A stretch of 64,000 nucleotides of DNA from Aquila chrysaetos chrysaetos (GCF_900496995.4 NC_044004.1:48638224-48702223); one strand, 5' to 3'. Shown: positions 13,101 through 26,670, counted from the first letter of the stretch. Notes: generated by a model not told the origin, from the sequence alone. Program-made: numbers and translations.

Positions 13101-15542
13101 GCAACTCAGCCCTGCACCTACAACACCGTATGCCTAATCTTTTGGCCTTGATCATGTATTTAGAGTTACTCCTTCAACCTTGACCCCCTTCTGTTTGCTG
13201 AGAACATGGACTAGAAGAGCAGAGAAGTGACTACAGTGAGCATTTTCATTTGAAATCTCATTTCTAGGTTGCTGCAATATTTGCAGCACCGTAACATTAG
13301 AAAGAAAAACAAAGGCCTGGGGTTAAATTCCATGGCCTGTTTCAGTCTTCTTAAATTACTGCAGATCAAAAACCCTGTGTAACCACTCTGAATTACACTG
13401 GAAATGAGAAAAGCCAGCTACTGCCTTCCCCAGAAGTTTAGAGTAATGCCTGTAATGGTTTCAAAGCTTTTTGGCTTAGGCTGAACATGCTTAAAATGAC
13501 AATTATGCGCCTCATCCTTCTGCAGCTGTAGCCCAGCAGCCCTTTTGGGCAGAGCCCTTCTGGCAACTTCATGGTAACCTCGAGGGCACACTCCTTTTCT
13601 GAGAGAAAAAGAAGAGCATCGTGCCAAGTCCTGAGCACCAAAGAAGTTTTACCTCCCTGAGGGTCCTACAGGACAAATTACCCATTGCCATCAGCTGGGG
13701 CTTGGGGCAGATCAGGATCTAGGCAGGGGCCAGGCAGGTCCAACAGCTTACAGCTAAGCAGGACCCTACACTGAGCTGCTCTGCTCCTTGAGGAAGAGAA
13801 GTTACAGAAGCATATTTTCTCATTGCTCTTGGGGGATATACGATGGATGTGTGCGTTTGAAAGCTCTGTCAGGTAAGGGAATACCATTTTTATGTGCCTT
13901 TTTTTTTTTTTTTTTTTGAGTTAGTTTTGACAGTCCTTGTAGTATGTTAGTATGCTTTAAGTATCCTTGCTTCTTGCGATGACTGGGTTTTACTGGTGCT
14001 CTAATTCCTATCTGTATTGCTTACCAGCAAGTCAGTTCTCCCTAGCATTGCCAGTGAGGAGCATTTAATGTGATGTTCTGGTTCATGATATGGTCACACT
14101 GATGGTTAAATTCTGGTTGCAGAAATCTTGTTGATGAAGGTGTTGGGGAAGGGGAGAAAAACAGTTTATTGGTAGCTGACTGGTTTGAGCACAAGGTACT
14201 GGTAGTTTAATTGCTATGCCAACTGAGAAATATGAATGTAGCTGAGAAAGATGGAATGCCCATGATCTGCTTTTTTCTTTTATGGTTGTACTTTTTAAGC
14301 TGTTTTCCTAAGCTATTGTGCTTGCACGTGAAAGGTCGTGCTCTGATGTGGGAGGTAGCTATATGGAGAAATAATAAGTCTGAAATGTACTCCCAGAATA
14401 TCCCCCTCTGTTAAAATCTAGGGGTTCTTTCAGTAAGTGCAGAAAGCTCTACTGCTGGAAAAGACAGAAGATGAGAAAAGGGTCTGCTCTAATTTTCTGT
14501 CAAACTGGGGGAAACACCGTGGAAAAATAAAGCACCTGTGTGAGGGGGGTGGGAAGTAGGGAGCGAAACAATCCATATATTTAGATTCTGAGATGAGGAA
14601 ATGAATGATATTCCCCAACACCCTAGTTGATACTAACACAGTGGTAGCTGATTAGAAGAGGAAGCATTTATGTTAATGATCTTATTTTGTGATTCAATTT
14701 TCTTTCAACTTCTACCATCTGTTTTAAAATACATGTTTCTGTTAGGACGCTAATAAGTACACATGGTTTAATGCTGCATGCTAGTCACCAGTAGCTCTCA
14801 CTGATTTAAATGTAAATTGTATTTTGCCTGAATCTGGTCTGCTAGATCTGGTCCCTGTTTGAATTATGGTTTCTGGGAAATGCTGAAGGGATTGAAATGT
14901 TTATGGAAAGATATGTTCACGTGTCTCTTCTGCTTTATTTGGAAACGGTCCGTCAAAATGTAGCTGAACTTTGTAATGTTTGGAATTGTGTTTTGGGCCA
15001 GGAGGATCCATTTATAGCAGGCAAATGTCTGGCTTTCTTCATTAGCTGCTGCATTGCAGTTTTCATGATTAAAGGTGGCACTGTTTGGGCATTTCCTTCA
15101 ATTATAAGCGAAATTTGTCTGGCTATAACTAAATACAAGTCTTCCAAAATGGGAACTTAATTTATTGGTGTAGTGTGAAGTTTCCTCCCAAGCAAGGAGG
15201 AAAGACAGTAGCTCTGAATAGTTTAATGAAGCTCTTATCAAACAGGTGATGGTGAATGATTTGCATTCAGGATTTGTATGAAACTTTTGATACCTAAAAA
15301 CTCTAAGGGCTATGGCACAAAACTAGTCTGACAGTGGAAGTTTTCAGTAACATCACACCCCTTCCCTCAAACCTGAGTGTTTAGCATTTCGTGTAAAACT
15401 TTTCTGCTCCTCAATAAAAGAACTTGTGTGAATGTGTGTGTGTGTAAAGCATTTATTTATGCAGCTGTTCAAACTGATGGCATGGAATAGGCAGAGAAAA
15501 GGAGCAAATGTGGGGTCCTCAGCTCAGCCACAAAATGAAGGT

Positions 15543-15544
<2 letters not shown>

Positions 15545-15597
<53 letters not shown>
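15545..15597. repeat. Homopolymer of 53 T
   Basis: An uninterrupted run of 53 T bases, the longest homopolymer in the window. The sequence on its 3' side, read on the minus strand, shows no poly(A) signal, so it does not look like a clean retrocopy tail. Confidence 0.95.
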
Positions 15598-15598
<1 letters not shown>

Positions 15599-15988
15599 TA
15601 GCCATGTGGATCACCATCACTTTCCTCCCAGAGCTCATGAGAAGCAAAGAACACAGTCGAATGTTGAATTTGGCTGGTTCCTGGGTATCTGTATGACTCA
15701 CCTCTGCTAAAATTAGCTAAGCTTAATTTGTAATTTGTTGCTCAGTAAACACAAAAAAAAAACCCTAAAAGACCAATCAGGCACCAAGGGGTGGTGTTGA
15801 TTTTGTTTTCTTGAAGACAAACTTGAAAGTTAATACCACTTACTGGTATTTCTGATAATGTCACAAGATGAACTGTGGATGAGCAAGCTGCTCATTTTGT
15901 CTCTCCCCCGGTCTCACCTTAGCCTCACTGCTGCTGAGTAATGTATGAGAACATGCAAACCCTAAATAGAAGTTAGTGCTGCAGGTTG

Positions 15989-16058
15989 GACTCCCACTAG
16001 AAAATATCTTTTGTTTTGTAGCAGACTCCCACTAGAAAATATCTTTTGTTTTGTAGCA
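15989..16058. repeat. Perfect 35-bp tandem duplication
   Basis: The unit beginning GACTCCCACTAGAAAATATC and ending TTGTAGCA occurs twice head to tail (15989-16023 and 16024-16058) without a mismatch. This points to a recent slippage or duplication event in non-coding sequence. Confidence 0.95.
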
Positions 16059-17605
16059 GATGCTGGCCAGTGTGTAAATGGGAGTTAATGTTAACCTTGC
16101 CATTTAAGCTTTGTCTCAGTGCCAGAGATATTATAATCGTGATTAGTTTAACCAAACTTAACAAACTTCAATAAATATATATTTTTAATGTTAAGATCTT
16201 TATTGTAGTTGTTTTCGTGTGCAGCCTTTCTTTCTTTGAAGATGGCTGTTGAGATGATAGTTTTTTCATCTGAAATGACAGCTGCACTAACCAGGAGAGT
16301 TATAACAGTTTTTGTGCTAATAAAAAATAGACATATCTTCCCAAAATGTGGATTCTTTTTCCTAAAAGAGTGACCCTTACCTCAATTTTAACTTATTTGA
16401 TTTCGTAGATGGACATTAATACTAAGCAGACGAAGAATCCCTCCGGATTTGCATTTTTATATCTTTTTAGTACCAAAAAAATTCATCATGACGAAGTTCA
16501 TTTTTAGTGTAGTAATAAAACTTAATCAGAAATGACTGTCTTTAATTCTGAGTGCTATAAATCATATACAAATTTTACGCCTTAAAAAAACTTATTTGCG
16601 GAGAGGATTAGACAGGATCTTCTAATCCTTGTTCCATTTCATCTCTTTTACTAATAAACTATAAATACTCATTCTAATTATGTCACGCTCACCATGGGCC
16701 TGATCCCGAGAGATGCCGAGTATCTGGGCCCACGTGGACCGCCATTGACGTCCTGCGCCACCGTCACTCCTGCTTTCTCAGCAGCCTGCTTTAGAAAGAG
16801 CTATTTTGTCCTCTCTTGTCCTGGCTTTGGTTATATGCAATCAGAGTTTCTTCCAAGCAGGCTACCAGCATATTGCTGTTCTTTAGATGTCTGTGCCTGA
16901 AAAGGATGGTGTAGCTGCAGCAGATTTCACATGATGTCAAGCCTGCAGAGGCAAGCCTGTACTTTAATTTCTATGTTGTGTATTCCGCTGGGCTTTACAT
17001 GCATGCAAGTATGCATGCATGGCTCAGGAGGCATTCTATTACATGAAGTAAGATAAAAATTGCAGGTGTTCATGTCTTGCTGTGGTTTGTGTCGGTGGTC
17101 ACAGTTTGGGAGGAGGAAATGCTCCCGTGCACAAGAATGTGGGATTTTAACACCAGTATTGAGTGAGACGTGCAATGTAACTGCAGCTAAAATTTGTCAG
17201 CTTGAGGTGTCATCACCCCCTACCATTTGATAATGTATATAGTGTTCATGAAATAGGAAAGAATTCTGCTTTTGCATTTGGCATAGTCAGGGTTTTGCAA
17301 ATCATTACTAATAATGCTGCTATGGGGTGAGAGACGCAAAATGGATGCGGGTGGGGCAATAGAGGAAGAGGACGATATTGGGGGCACCTAGTGGAAACAG
17401 GATGGTGATGGCATAAAATTGCTACTGCTGCCTCTGCGATACATTCATGCAGTCAACAGGAGTACAGAAACAAGCCGAACAGCATATTTCAGAAAACTCC
17501 ATCCAAGCGGTTTTCCTTTTACTGCTTTTTACAGTCCTACAGTGCAGCGCTACGGCAATAAATGAGATTCATAGCAGGTCTCCTGGAACAAAGGTGTCTC
17601 AGCAA

Positions 17606-18085
17606 TTATCCAGGACAGCTTGCCAGTTTTCCTGGGGCCTGCCAGGAGCAGGCTATGAGCCAGATGTGGCGGCTTTGGTAGCAGCAGTATACGCCAGGCC
17701 CCGGGGGCTTCTGACTGTACAAAGATGGGGGCACATCCATTTGTAGAGTGGGGAAGTTCGAGGAAGTCATGGAGGATGAGGATGGCTGGAAGCTGTTTGC
17801 ACTGAAGAATAGTTCACCTGATATACCATTATCCCCAGTCTGCTCTCGAGTTGTCCCTAAGAAAGTGGGAGCCGTTGCTTGAGATGAGATGGACAGTATT
17901 GCATGAGAAGTTCTGGTGATGGCTGACTGCTTTTTCTTGGGAAGAAACTGGAGATAGTCATAGGCTTGGTATGTCTGAAGCAGTGCCCTTGTTGACTGAG
18001 GCAGGTCAAGTGAGATGGAACAGGGATCTTCTCTGCGTTCATGTGTCTCTGCTGCTATGTTTGGCAGATGGCTCTGCTCAGACAA
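17606..18085 (-). CDS. Candidate terminal exon of an unrecognised gene
   Basis: A 480-base minus-strand open frame (159 codons plus stop) follows a good acceptor (pyrimidine-rich tract ending GTCTTTACAAG). It begins LSEQSHLPNIAAETHERRED, is rich in Ser and Pro further on, and ends ASCPG. Base composition is richer in G+C than its flanks and codon choice looks coding-like, with many CTG, CAG, GCC and TTC codons. It has no ATG at its start, so it would need an upstream exon. One with a matching phase-0 donor lies at about 20053. I recognise no domain or family. It could equally be a spliced non-coding RNA or a decayed gene. Confidence 0.3.
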   Translation of the reverse strand: MSEQSHLPNIAAETHERREDPCSISLDLPQSTRALLQTYQAYDYLQFLPKKKQSAITRTSHAILSISSQATAPTFLGTTREQTGDNGISGELFFSANSFQPSSSSMTSSNFPTLQMDVPPSLYSQKPPGPGVYCCYQSRHIWLIACSWQAPGKLASCPG

Positions 18086-20052
18086 CTTGTAAAGACAAAT
18101 AGAGATGGTCTTGGGAAGGTGGGAGAAAAACTAAATGGATGAAAAACACTCAGCAAGTCCTGTGTTCATCAAACCATGCAATTTTTAACAACCACCTGAA
18201 AGAAAACGTTGAAACTTGCAGTAACCCTCAAAATCATGCGCTTACTGCAGTATTACCAAACTCCTGAGACAGACCCCTCAAATAGCACTAAAATAATATA
18301 TACAACACGCTTTGTAGGTCTTGTTAAAAATTTATTATTTGTCTTCTGATTTTTGAGATGCCAGAGCTCCCCTGAGCCATACTTACAAGTTCTTCTTTGT
18401 AACTAGCGTCAGTAGAAAAACATCACTTAATTGGTTAGCCTTTTTTTTTTTTTTCCCCCTCCAGCAGCTGGAGCTCAAAGTAAACCACATGACTAAAAGT
18501 TTCAACAAATTGATGAAAGCTGGTGGTGTTGGGGTTTGAATCAGTGATGAATGCATTAAATAATACAAAGGTTAGTTCTTTCTTTTAGTAAAGGGGGGAG
18601 GGGAGATGGACGGACAAGATTACTGCCTGTGAACTCCAGTGAATAAACAGCTGTGTAACTCGGAAAGTGGTGTCAGGAAAACCACAGGAATAAAATTGGC
18701 CATGAGTAAACCTTGCTTGCAAAATGTGAGGAAGTCCTAACTCAGAAGAGCAAAGCTCTGGAACCAGCCCTTGTCATAGTAATGGGAGCAGTGGTGGTGG
18801 TCTTCTAAGAGGAAGGTGACTTGGCTCATGGAGTTTGGTGCCCCACTTCCTCTGTAAGCATCTTAAGAGGGTTCCTGGTCTTCCAAAAAAGAGAAACCTC
18901 TATTGTGGCAGCTCCCCAGTGCTGCTTATTTGAAAAGAGCAAAGCGCTTCTAAAGTGAGTCCAAAACGTTTTAAGTATCTCATTTTAACTCCACCGTAAG
19001 AGACTGAAATTTTCTTTGAGATGTAAACCAATAATGATCTATACAGTACTTAACTATGTATCCAAAAGACCTAATTATCTATGTTAGATTGACCCTTTTG
19101 TTAGCATCTCCCAGATCATGCTGGGATGCTGGCCAGGCATGATTTCAGGAGATGTAAAAAGAACCAAAGTAATTTGAACTTGTTCAATTCTAGCTTGTAG
19201 CTTTGTTGTTCTGTGTTTAAAACATTAAACTCTTCATGGTCTCCCCCCTCCTCCATCCCCCCTTTTCTGGTCATGGTCATCTCAAATTTTCTTTGATATC
19301 ACTTGTGAGAGAAGAAACAGGATTTGAACCATGCCCTCTAAATGAAGACTTCTACAATCGTTTCCTACAAATTATAGTGTAGTAAAATGCAATTAATATT
19401 TTGATGTGACTCAAAAGTGACCTTTCCCAGTCTCCAACAGCAGGCTTGCTCTCACAAACGTTCTGCTCTGAAAAGCTGATGTGTGTGCTGGGCGCACTAA
19501 AATGAAGAATATGAGCTGATTTCTCCCCCACCCCCAGTTCTCACTGAACTATCACAAGTTATTACGAAAAATGGTGCAGGTCCTCAGACCTTCAGGGTTG
19601 AGGTGCGCTGCTTGCTGGTGTGCCAGCCTGCTGCAAGGACACCCTTGCACCTTTCTGCATTACGTCCTTCCCTGGAAGCTAGTCTCCTCCACACAGACAC
19701 CACCACCACCACGTTATCAACTCCTCACCCCCCAGAGCAGTTAGGTAGGGATGCAATTTGTAACTTTTTGGATACATTAATTAGGAGGAGCACACAGATG
19801 TGATTTTACATGCTGTCTTGATTTTAAGGATCATGAGCCTTGCTTTAATTCAAGCCAGGTTAAGGTTAAAGTAAACAAAAATTGGAATTCAATTGGAAAT
19901 TCAAACAGAAACATGGAATTCAAACAGAAAGAGCTTACAGAGGTTTTCGAAGACACAGGGTAGAAAGGAAAGGAAAATGCATGCAGTCAAGATGTTACAT
20001 GATGAAATCCTTAAAGGCTTCTCTCCCCACATCCCAGTGAGAAGCAGACTTA

Positions 20053-20215
20053 CCTGACACGCATTGCTGGGACTCCCGCTCTGTTGAACATCATCTGTCC
20101 TCAGGTAGCAACCATGGGAGGTATGCTCAGATGGGGGGCAGGGGGAAGCCTGGTAGTTCCCCATCCTTTTGGTCCATGGCTTCATGGCACAGAGGGGTGC
20201 AAGAGTGTACTTCAA
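20053..20215 (-). CDS. Candidate upstream exon of the unrecognised gene
   Basis: The minus-strand open stretch ends SPSNACQ at CAG followed by the consensus donor GTAAGTCT. The junction is phase 0, matching the phase-0 start of the candidate exon at 18085, so the two join in frame. In-frame ATGs occur at about 20185 and 20164. No acceptor or promoter could be fixed. A CR1 copy in the same orientation starts only 150 bases upstream. Coding status is unproven. Confidence 0.25.
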
Positions 20216-20364
20216 TCTCAGGCCTTCCTGCCCTCACAAGTGTTATATTTCCCGACTTAGTTACCCTCTGGAAATGCTGGTGACACTGGGCATGGCCAGC
20301 CATTACCATCTCCCACTCAGGCAACTAATGGATTTTGTTTGGCGTACCCCATGTGCTTTCTAGT

Positions 20365-20815
20365 TTCATGGCCTCGGTCGAGTAGGATGGGACCTCTGGA
20401 GGTCTCTAGTCCAACCCTTGCTCCAGCAAGACCAACACCTAAGTCAGATCAGGCACTGGGGGTCTTGTCCTGGGGAGTTTTGAGTATCTGCAAGGACAGA
20501 GATTTGACATCCTCTCCAGGCATCCTTTTGCAGTGCTTAACCACCTTCATTTGGGGGCGGGAGGGAAGAGAAAGAAAAAAAAGTTAGTTGGAATTTCCCG
20601 ACCACTGCTTCTTGTGCTTTCACTGTGCATCTCTGAGAAGGATCTGTCTGTCTTCTGTCCAGCCCTCCCCAGCCTAGCAGCAGTGGCAGCCAGCCATCGG
20701 ATCCTCCCTCAGCCTCCACTTTTTCAGGCTGAGCGTGCTCAGCTCCCTCTGCGGCTCCTCGTGCATCGTGTGCTCCAGCTCTCGACCATCATAGCAGCTC
20801 TCCACTGACCTCCTT
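20365..20815 (-). mobile_element. CR1 LINE 3' fragment
   Basis: On the minus strand this is the familiar 3' portion of the bird CR1 retrotransposon. It includes the GAGCTGAGCACGCTCAGCCTG-type segment near 20740-20720, the AGGATGCCTGGAGAGGATGT segment near 20530-20510, and the end GGGTTGGACTAGAGACCTCC near 20415-20396. It is 5'-truncated with internal insertions and encodes nothing intact. Confidence 0.75.
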
Positions 20816-23800
20816 CTCTCCTGTGCTGGGGAAAACACAGCCAGACGCTGTCCCAGGTGTGGCTTTGAGTGATGGGTAGCCGGGGAAAAACACTTCCCTT
20901 GACCTGTTGGCTAACTGTTGTCTAACCTCACATGTAGCTAGCCTTCATCGCCACAAGGATGTACCGCTGACCCGTATGCCCACGTGTGCTCTTCTGCAGA
21001 CCTGGTCCCCAGCAAATCCTGTGTTGTATGCACAGCCAGCATGCTGCAGCTACCCAGCAGGACAGAGTTTGCCTTCCAGTTTACCACATAATCCTTTTCC
21101 CCCCATGCTGAATCCCATTTTGCATGAACCACATTTTCGTCAGTCACGTACTACATCACTGTGTAGATAAGATTAGTGCCTACCTCTTGCTAAGGATGAC
21201 ACTTGGCAGCAAAGAAGTACTCCGGGGTGATACTGGGTGATTTGGGATGACTGAGCTCCTCCACCCTCTTGCTGGCATGCTATGTGTAAATAATATGCAT
21301 TTGACATAGTATTCTTGTATACACTGGTTTGATAACGTTCCCTCAGTAGATCAAAAAGCTGTGACTTAATCCTTTTCCTAATGCAGTGAACATCTGACAA
21401 GTTATTGCTGAAGCTGAGTACTATTTATAGGTTGTTTTACTATTTAGTTCTGAACTCACGGTGCCTATCGATAAAAATGATACTGTACAACCATCAAGTA
21501 TTTTTAAATACTCTCTGGTAGGTCTTCTAATGCTTTACTTTGATTATTTTTTATCATGAAGTAAGGAGGGGGGAAAGTTTAAAATAGTTGTTCCTTTCCC
21601 TTTTGGGGGGGGGGGGGGGAACCACAGAAGAGCATATTTCTAATCCAATGCCTCTTTAAAAAAATATTGCATAGTAAAATTTCAACATTGAAATACCAGC
21701 TCACTGGAAGTCAAAGGGATTTTTGCCAGCAATTTTGTTGCTGAGCTTCCTTTACACCCTTTTTCCACTGAAGGAAGAAGGTGGAATCAGTCAGAAATCC
21801 GAGCGTGTTGCCTGTGGGGAATTCAGTTTGTTATAACAGTGAAATTCTTCCCTGAGCCAGAACAAGTCTCTGTTTGTCTTGCCTCCTGTTTTGAACCCTA
21901 TTTTTAGCCTATTTCAATTGCATAAATAGACTGAAGCTGTGCAGGTGTGATACCAGAGGAATGCCTCCAGAGTGGCAATATTACTTAGACTGTAAGACGC
22001 TTCCACCAGTGAACGTGGCTGTCACCACAGAGATGCAGCCATCAGACTGGATGGACCTTTTTCAATTTCCTTGACAAGTTACTGGAAGGTGGGAGGTAGA
22101 GAAATACCACAGGATGGACCCTGCCACAAAAAGCAATGTTACTCCCCTTTCATCTCACGAATAAACTCCTCCATGCTACAGCGGTGGCTGTCCTCTTCCA
22201 CAGCTGGCGGTACTTCAAGCCTGAGGAGGCTGGACTGAGAAATGGGGAAAGGAAAAGAAGCAGGGGTAGGCTTTACACCCCAGGCTGCAACAGCTTGGAT
22301 AGGTCTCCAGTAATCCGTTTATGGCAGACTAAACATGTAGGAGGGGAGGCAAGTTATTAAGGGCACAGAGCTAGGACTCACCAAGATTGCTTGCATCAAA
22401 AGGCTGAATTTGCAGTACCTGTGCTAAAACCTATCGATCAAATCTTTTGGGCTTGTGTAAGTATTCCTGACGAAATCTGAGGGGCAAGAGAAATGGGAGA
22501 TGGTACCGATGCTGTAGGGCTGCTTCTTGGGAGCTGCTTCCTTCTCCTGCCCGGCACAAGGCGACACTGAGCCCAAGGGTGCCCTGCGGCACCCACGCGT
22601 GCCTTGTTTTTCACATCACAGGTTACTGCAGAATTATAGTTCATCTGTCTGGGCCAATTAAGTCCGATAATTAAAACGGGGTTTTTTTCCTCTGTCAGAT
22701 TAATCTCTTAGCCATAGTGTTACAATTATGACTTCTTAAATTCATCTGTTAAAAACTCATTTTCTGTGCCCGTACGTTGAGACCCCAGTTCAAAATAGCA
22801 GCAGTGTAACAAAAAAAAAGCCAAGCTGTTCCTGCCAGAGAGAAGCCAGGGGAGTTATTCAAAACATAGTTAGAACTGATAGGATCTGGCCGCCTTAGTG
22901 ACTTGAAAGGCAGTCTTAATTTCTTTTAAAACCAAATCTGTACCTTTTGAGTGTGCCGAAATTTATTGTATGGCTGGAAGGGGAGGTTTTGCATTTTTAC
23001 AGCCCTCTGTTGGCCCTGGGGTTCCCACTAAGGCAGGCTTTCCCACGGAGCTGCCCTTGGCTGCTGCGGGGACCTGGCGACGGCAGCACCCTTCTTCGTG
23101 TGCTGGGTTTCACCTGCGTAGGTTAGGATATAGTTGGCACTGTCCTGTCTCTCGGCTTTCTCCATTAAACTTGTCTTCAACAGCAGCAAACAAAAAAATT
23201 CTTCAAGGCAAGCCTTGCTTCTTTCCCCTTTGCCTCTTCTCTAGCCTGCCTGGATATTTCAGGATATGAAAAGATAAGCATATGTCCGAGGTTTATTAGG
23301 TGTGCACACCTTTCAAAAACAGCTGTTATTTTAAATATTCAATATTCAGTTTTGGCTGTGGAGGTGTTATACTGAGTGCAAGCTCTGGTCCACCACAGCT
23401 GAACAAAGCCAAGGCAGACTCAAGATTGATTTTGTCATCCTTCTGTGATACGCATTCATTTGTAAAAACCAATGAATTAGTTGCAGTACAGAGGCTTTGT
23501 TCAGTGAAAATCTATTCTGAAAAGTTGTTATCGCAGTGAGTGTCTTTGATTATGATAGCACGAATAAGTGCTTTGGAGGAAAAAAAAAAGGAATATTAAA
23601 TAAGCAGCTCATTCACATGAGAATCTGTTTCTTGAAAGCCTCTAATATTCTTCACTTATTATCAGGTATTGCAAAGTTGGAGATAAAAGTAACCAACATT
23701 AAAAAAATTAGAGTATCTTTCATTTCATAAAGCTGTGAGTTAATTTAATAATCAGAGCCTTCATTGTCTCGGTAATTTAAATTACCATTAGTTGTCTTGT

Positions 23801-26670
23801 CATCATAGTCTGATATGAATAATGACTGTTACATATTGCTCTCGGTCTGGTACCTTGCACGTACAAGGATTCATCGTGATACCACGTTTCATCTTTCATG
23901 GAACTGCTGCTATTAGTGCTATTACTGAGCTCGGCTGCCTTCAAAGCCTGACTTGAGCTACTGACTTTATTCCCCTGATTTCCATAAGGATTTAGTCCGA
24001 TAGGGATAGCGCAGTGGTATCAAAAATTCAGTTTAATGATAACAAAGTTTTGAAAGCAGTGTTGGTTGAAAAGTAGAAGATGGTTTTTTTTCCCTTGTCA
24101 GGCTTGCGCTCATGTTCTTCCCAGCTGAGGTGTAATGTGCCTTTCCAGTGCAAGTCAGCATGTGGTATGAAACTCCTAGTGCCAAAAAAACCAGTAGAAA
24201 TTTCTAGAAGAACCTAACACAGAAATCACAAGCAAGCCTCTGCTTTTCCGCCGCCATGTTGTAGTTTAATTGCTGAAGATCTTAATATCTCATTCAGATA
24301 GGAATTGATTAAGAACTGGCTTTAATATTTCGATGGAATTTTTAAGAAATCAGTGTCTTCGTTTTGCTCTCCAAAATTTTGATGTGTACCTACTGGAAAA
24401 TAAACTTCTCGGTGCTTTAAAAAAAAAAAAAAAAAAAGTCTGTTTCACTAGTAACATTAACATTCTGTGAATTAAGTAGTTGTAGATTTATCGCTTGATC
24501 CCTTACTAAATTAGTGCTTAGCCAAATATTCATATTTAGCTTTCAGGGTCTTTTCTTTCTCTGAGCTCCTTGTAAATGTCTTTGCTTTGGATTATTTTTC
24601 CCCAGAGGTAATAGTTTTCATATTTTTCAAGCCAAAAAATTGTTTTACTCTCTGTCCTGGAACTGTACATCTTTCTCATTCATGACTAGAATGTTTCCAG
24701 GTTGAGGATGCTTTGTTACTCTAATAATGCGTTTATTCTCTCATATAGGTCAAGACTTAAGACACATGTGTTGGCAAATACATGCACCAAATATTTATTT
24801 CTGGTTTGTGTTGGTGTTTGCTTTAAAAGTTACTTGTTTACAGCCCTTTTGGTTCTCCACTCCTAACTTACTTAGCAGAACAATTACAGAGGCTGATCTA
24901 CCTTGAGGGCTGATAAAGGCTTTGCAGGCCGTGTTATCTCCTTCAGCAGGGGATCTGCGATTATCCCAGCTCCTCGGCACCCTGCCTTCCCTGCAGTCAG
25001 ATGTTTGAAACCTCTCTCTTCTGTTCTTTGAACTTGGTGTATCATGGACTGTGTCTAACCAGGTCTGGGTAGCCTAACCTAGTGCCTCTGGGCATCGGGG
25101 AGCATCAGACAAGTCCAAAAAGACTGGAAGCTAAAAATGAATGAAAACGTAGAGGCAAACAAATGCATGTCTTAATGTGTATTGACTTGTTAATTTGTAC
25201 GTTAAAAATAAAAATCCAACTCTGCCTAACTGGATGTCACGCAGGAATGTACATGAAACAGCGTGGAGATAGAGCGCTGCTGCTCTTGCCCAGGCTAAGC
25301 AAGAGACTGGCAAAGGCTTTTACGCTGTGGTGGGGACAGCTCAGGCAGGTGAAACTCTGCAGGATGGAAGGGAAATCTGTGGGGAAGGAAGGGAAATCAC
25401 TGTTAAGCTTTCCCTCTTTCATAAACAAGAAAGATCTTGCCCTATTGTCATAACCCTATGTCTACTTTTGAAAAACTTCCACTGAATACCACTTAGACGC
25501 TGATTATACAGGAATGAAGTTTACAATACCAAAACTAAATAACCATTTCTTTCTGTTACAAATTCTGTTAGGATGGATGGTCCTTCGTAAAAATAGTTCT
25601 CTGGAGAAAGGCTTCCCAATGTGCTGCAAGAGCTTTCTGATGAGAGCAGCTAACATGGTTGTTGTGGAAATCTGGGCGCCAGGCTGCTGCATTAGGAATG
25701 CAGCCTGGGAGCATTAGCGGTGAACTGGGCTTGCGCAGTCTGCGTCTTTCTGCATCCCTAGCTCAAAATCTCATTTCAGAAAGCTGTTCTTTGCTTTGGG
25801 GATTTTTAGCCCACATACCTCTGCCACCTGGAGACCAGCTCAACTATGAACTTTCATATACTTCCTCTGTACTTCGCTTCTAACTTCCTCTTGCAGTACC
25901 CTAGTTCATTTTCAGTAGAGATTTTGGCTGCCATGACCCAAGTTTGTTTTATACATCCTCCACTCCCCGTATCTCCCAGAACCGACCAGATAGTTCATCT
26001 GAAAAGTTCATCAGGTGCTTAGTGAATTGTGTTTGCACACTTGAAATGATTCTACAAAGATACTGTACTACCACAGTACCTGTTTATTACATAAATTAAC
26101 ATAAAATATATGCAATGATCATGTGGGACCATTTTTCCACTGAGTATCTTCTTGCCAAAAAAACAGAGATGTGGTAGATGCATCAAATTCTCCCTTTGTA
26201 AAACATCATCTGTAAAAGATTACTTATCATGAAAAGAACTAAGATTATATTTGATACTTAGCAGAAGTCTGTAATGCAAGCTTCTAACAGCACTCTGTTG
26301 CAAGCTCTGTTAAGGATGTGAGAAAACATAACCAGTGACAGACACAGCTGAGCTGGCAGGAGCCTGTGTGCTAGTGACACTGAATGCATACTCAAAGTGA
26401 TATTCTCGTACCGTATGTCAAAAGCACCCTTAAAGATGGACATAGTCTGTTTGGAAATAGTCTGGAAACATGCAAGAGGAGAGTATTTTGATACCAAACA
26501 GTGTAACTGAGAGCAGTCAGCACTGTTTTAAGTAAAAGAATCAGAATAGATATGCTTGAGGGGTGTGCTGGGTGAGCCCCAATGCGAGCTGACAAGGAAA
26601 AAGCAGCAAATAGTTTTCACTTAAATACAGTAGTAGACTGAAGCCTGTTGCGGAAGAATAATCGATGACC
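20816..26670. other. Intergenic, no gene recognised
   Basis: AT-rich, with a G15 run at 21605-21619 and an A-run ending at about 24437. Open frames are all under 100 codons and not supported. Confidence 0.65.

Larger units (their letters stand above)
8343..17605. other. Intergenic, no gene recognised
   Basis: No supported exon, RNA gene or intact mobile element. It contains the long T homopolymers and the 35-bp duplication listed separately, and a 135-codon minus-strand open frame at 11635-12042 without splice or homology support. Confidence 0.65.
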
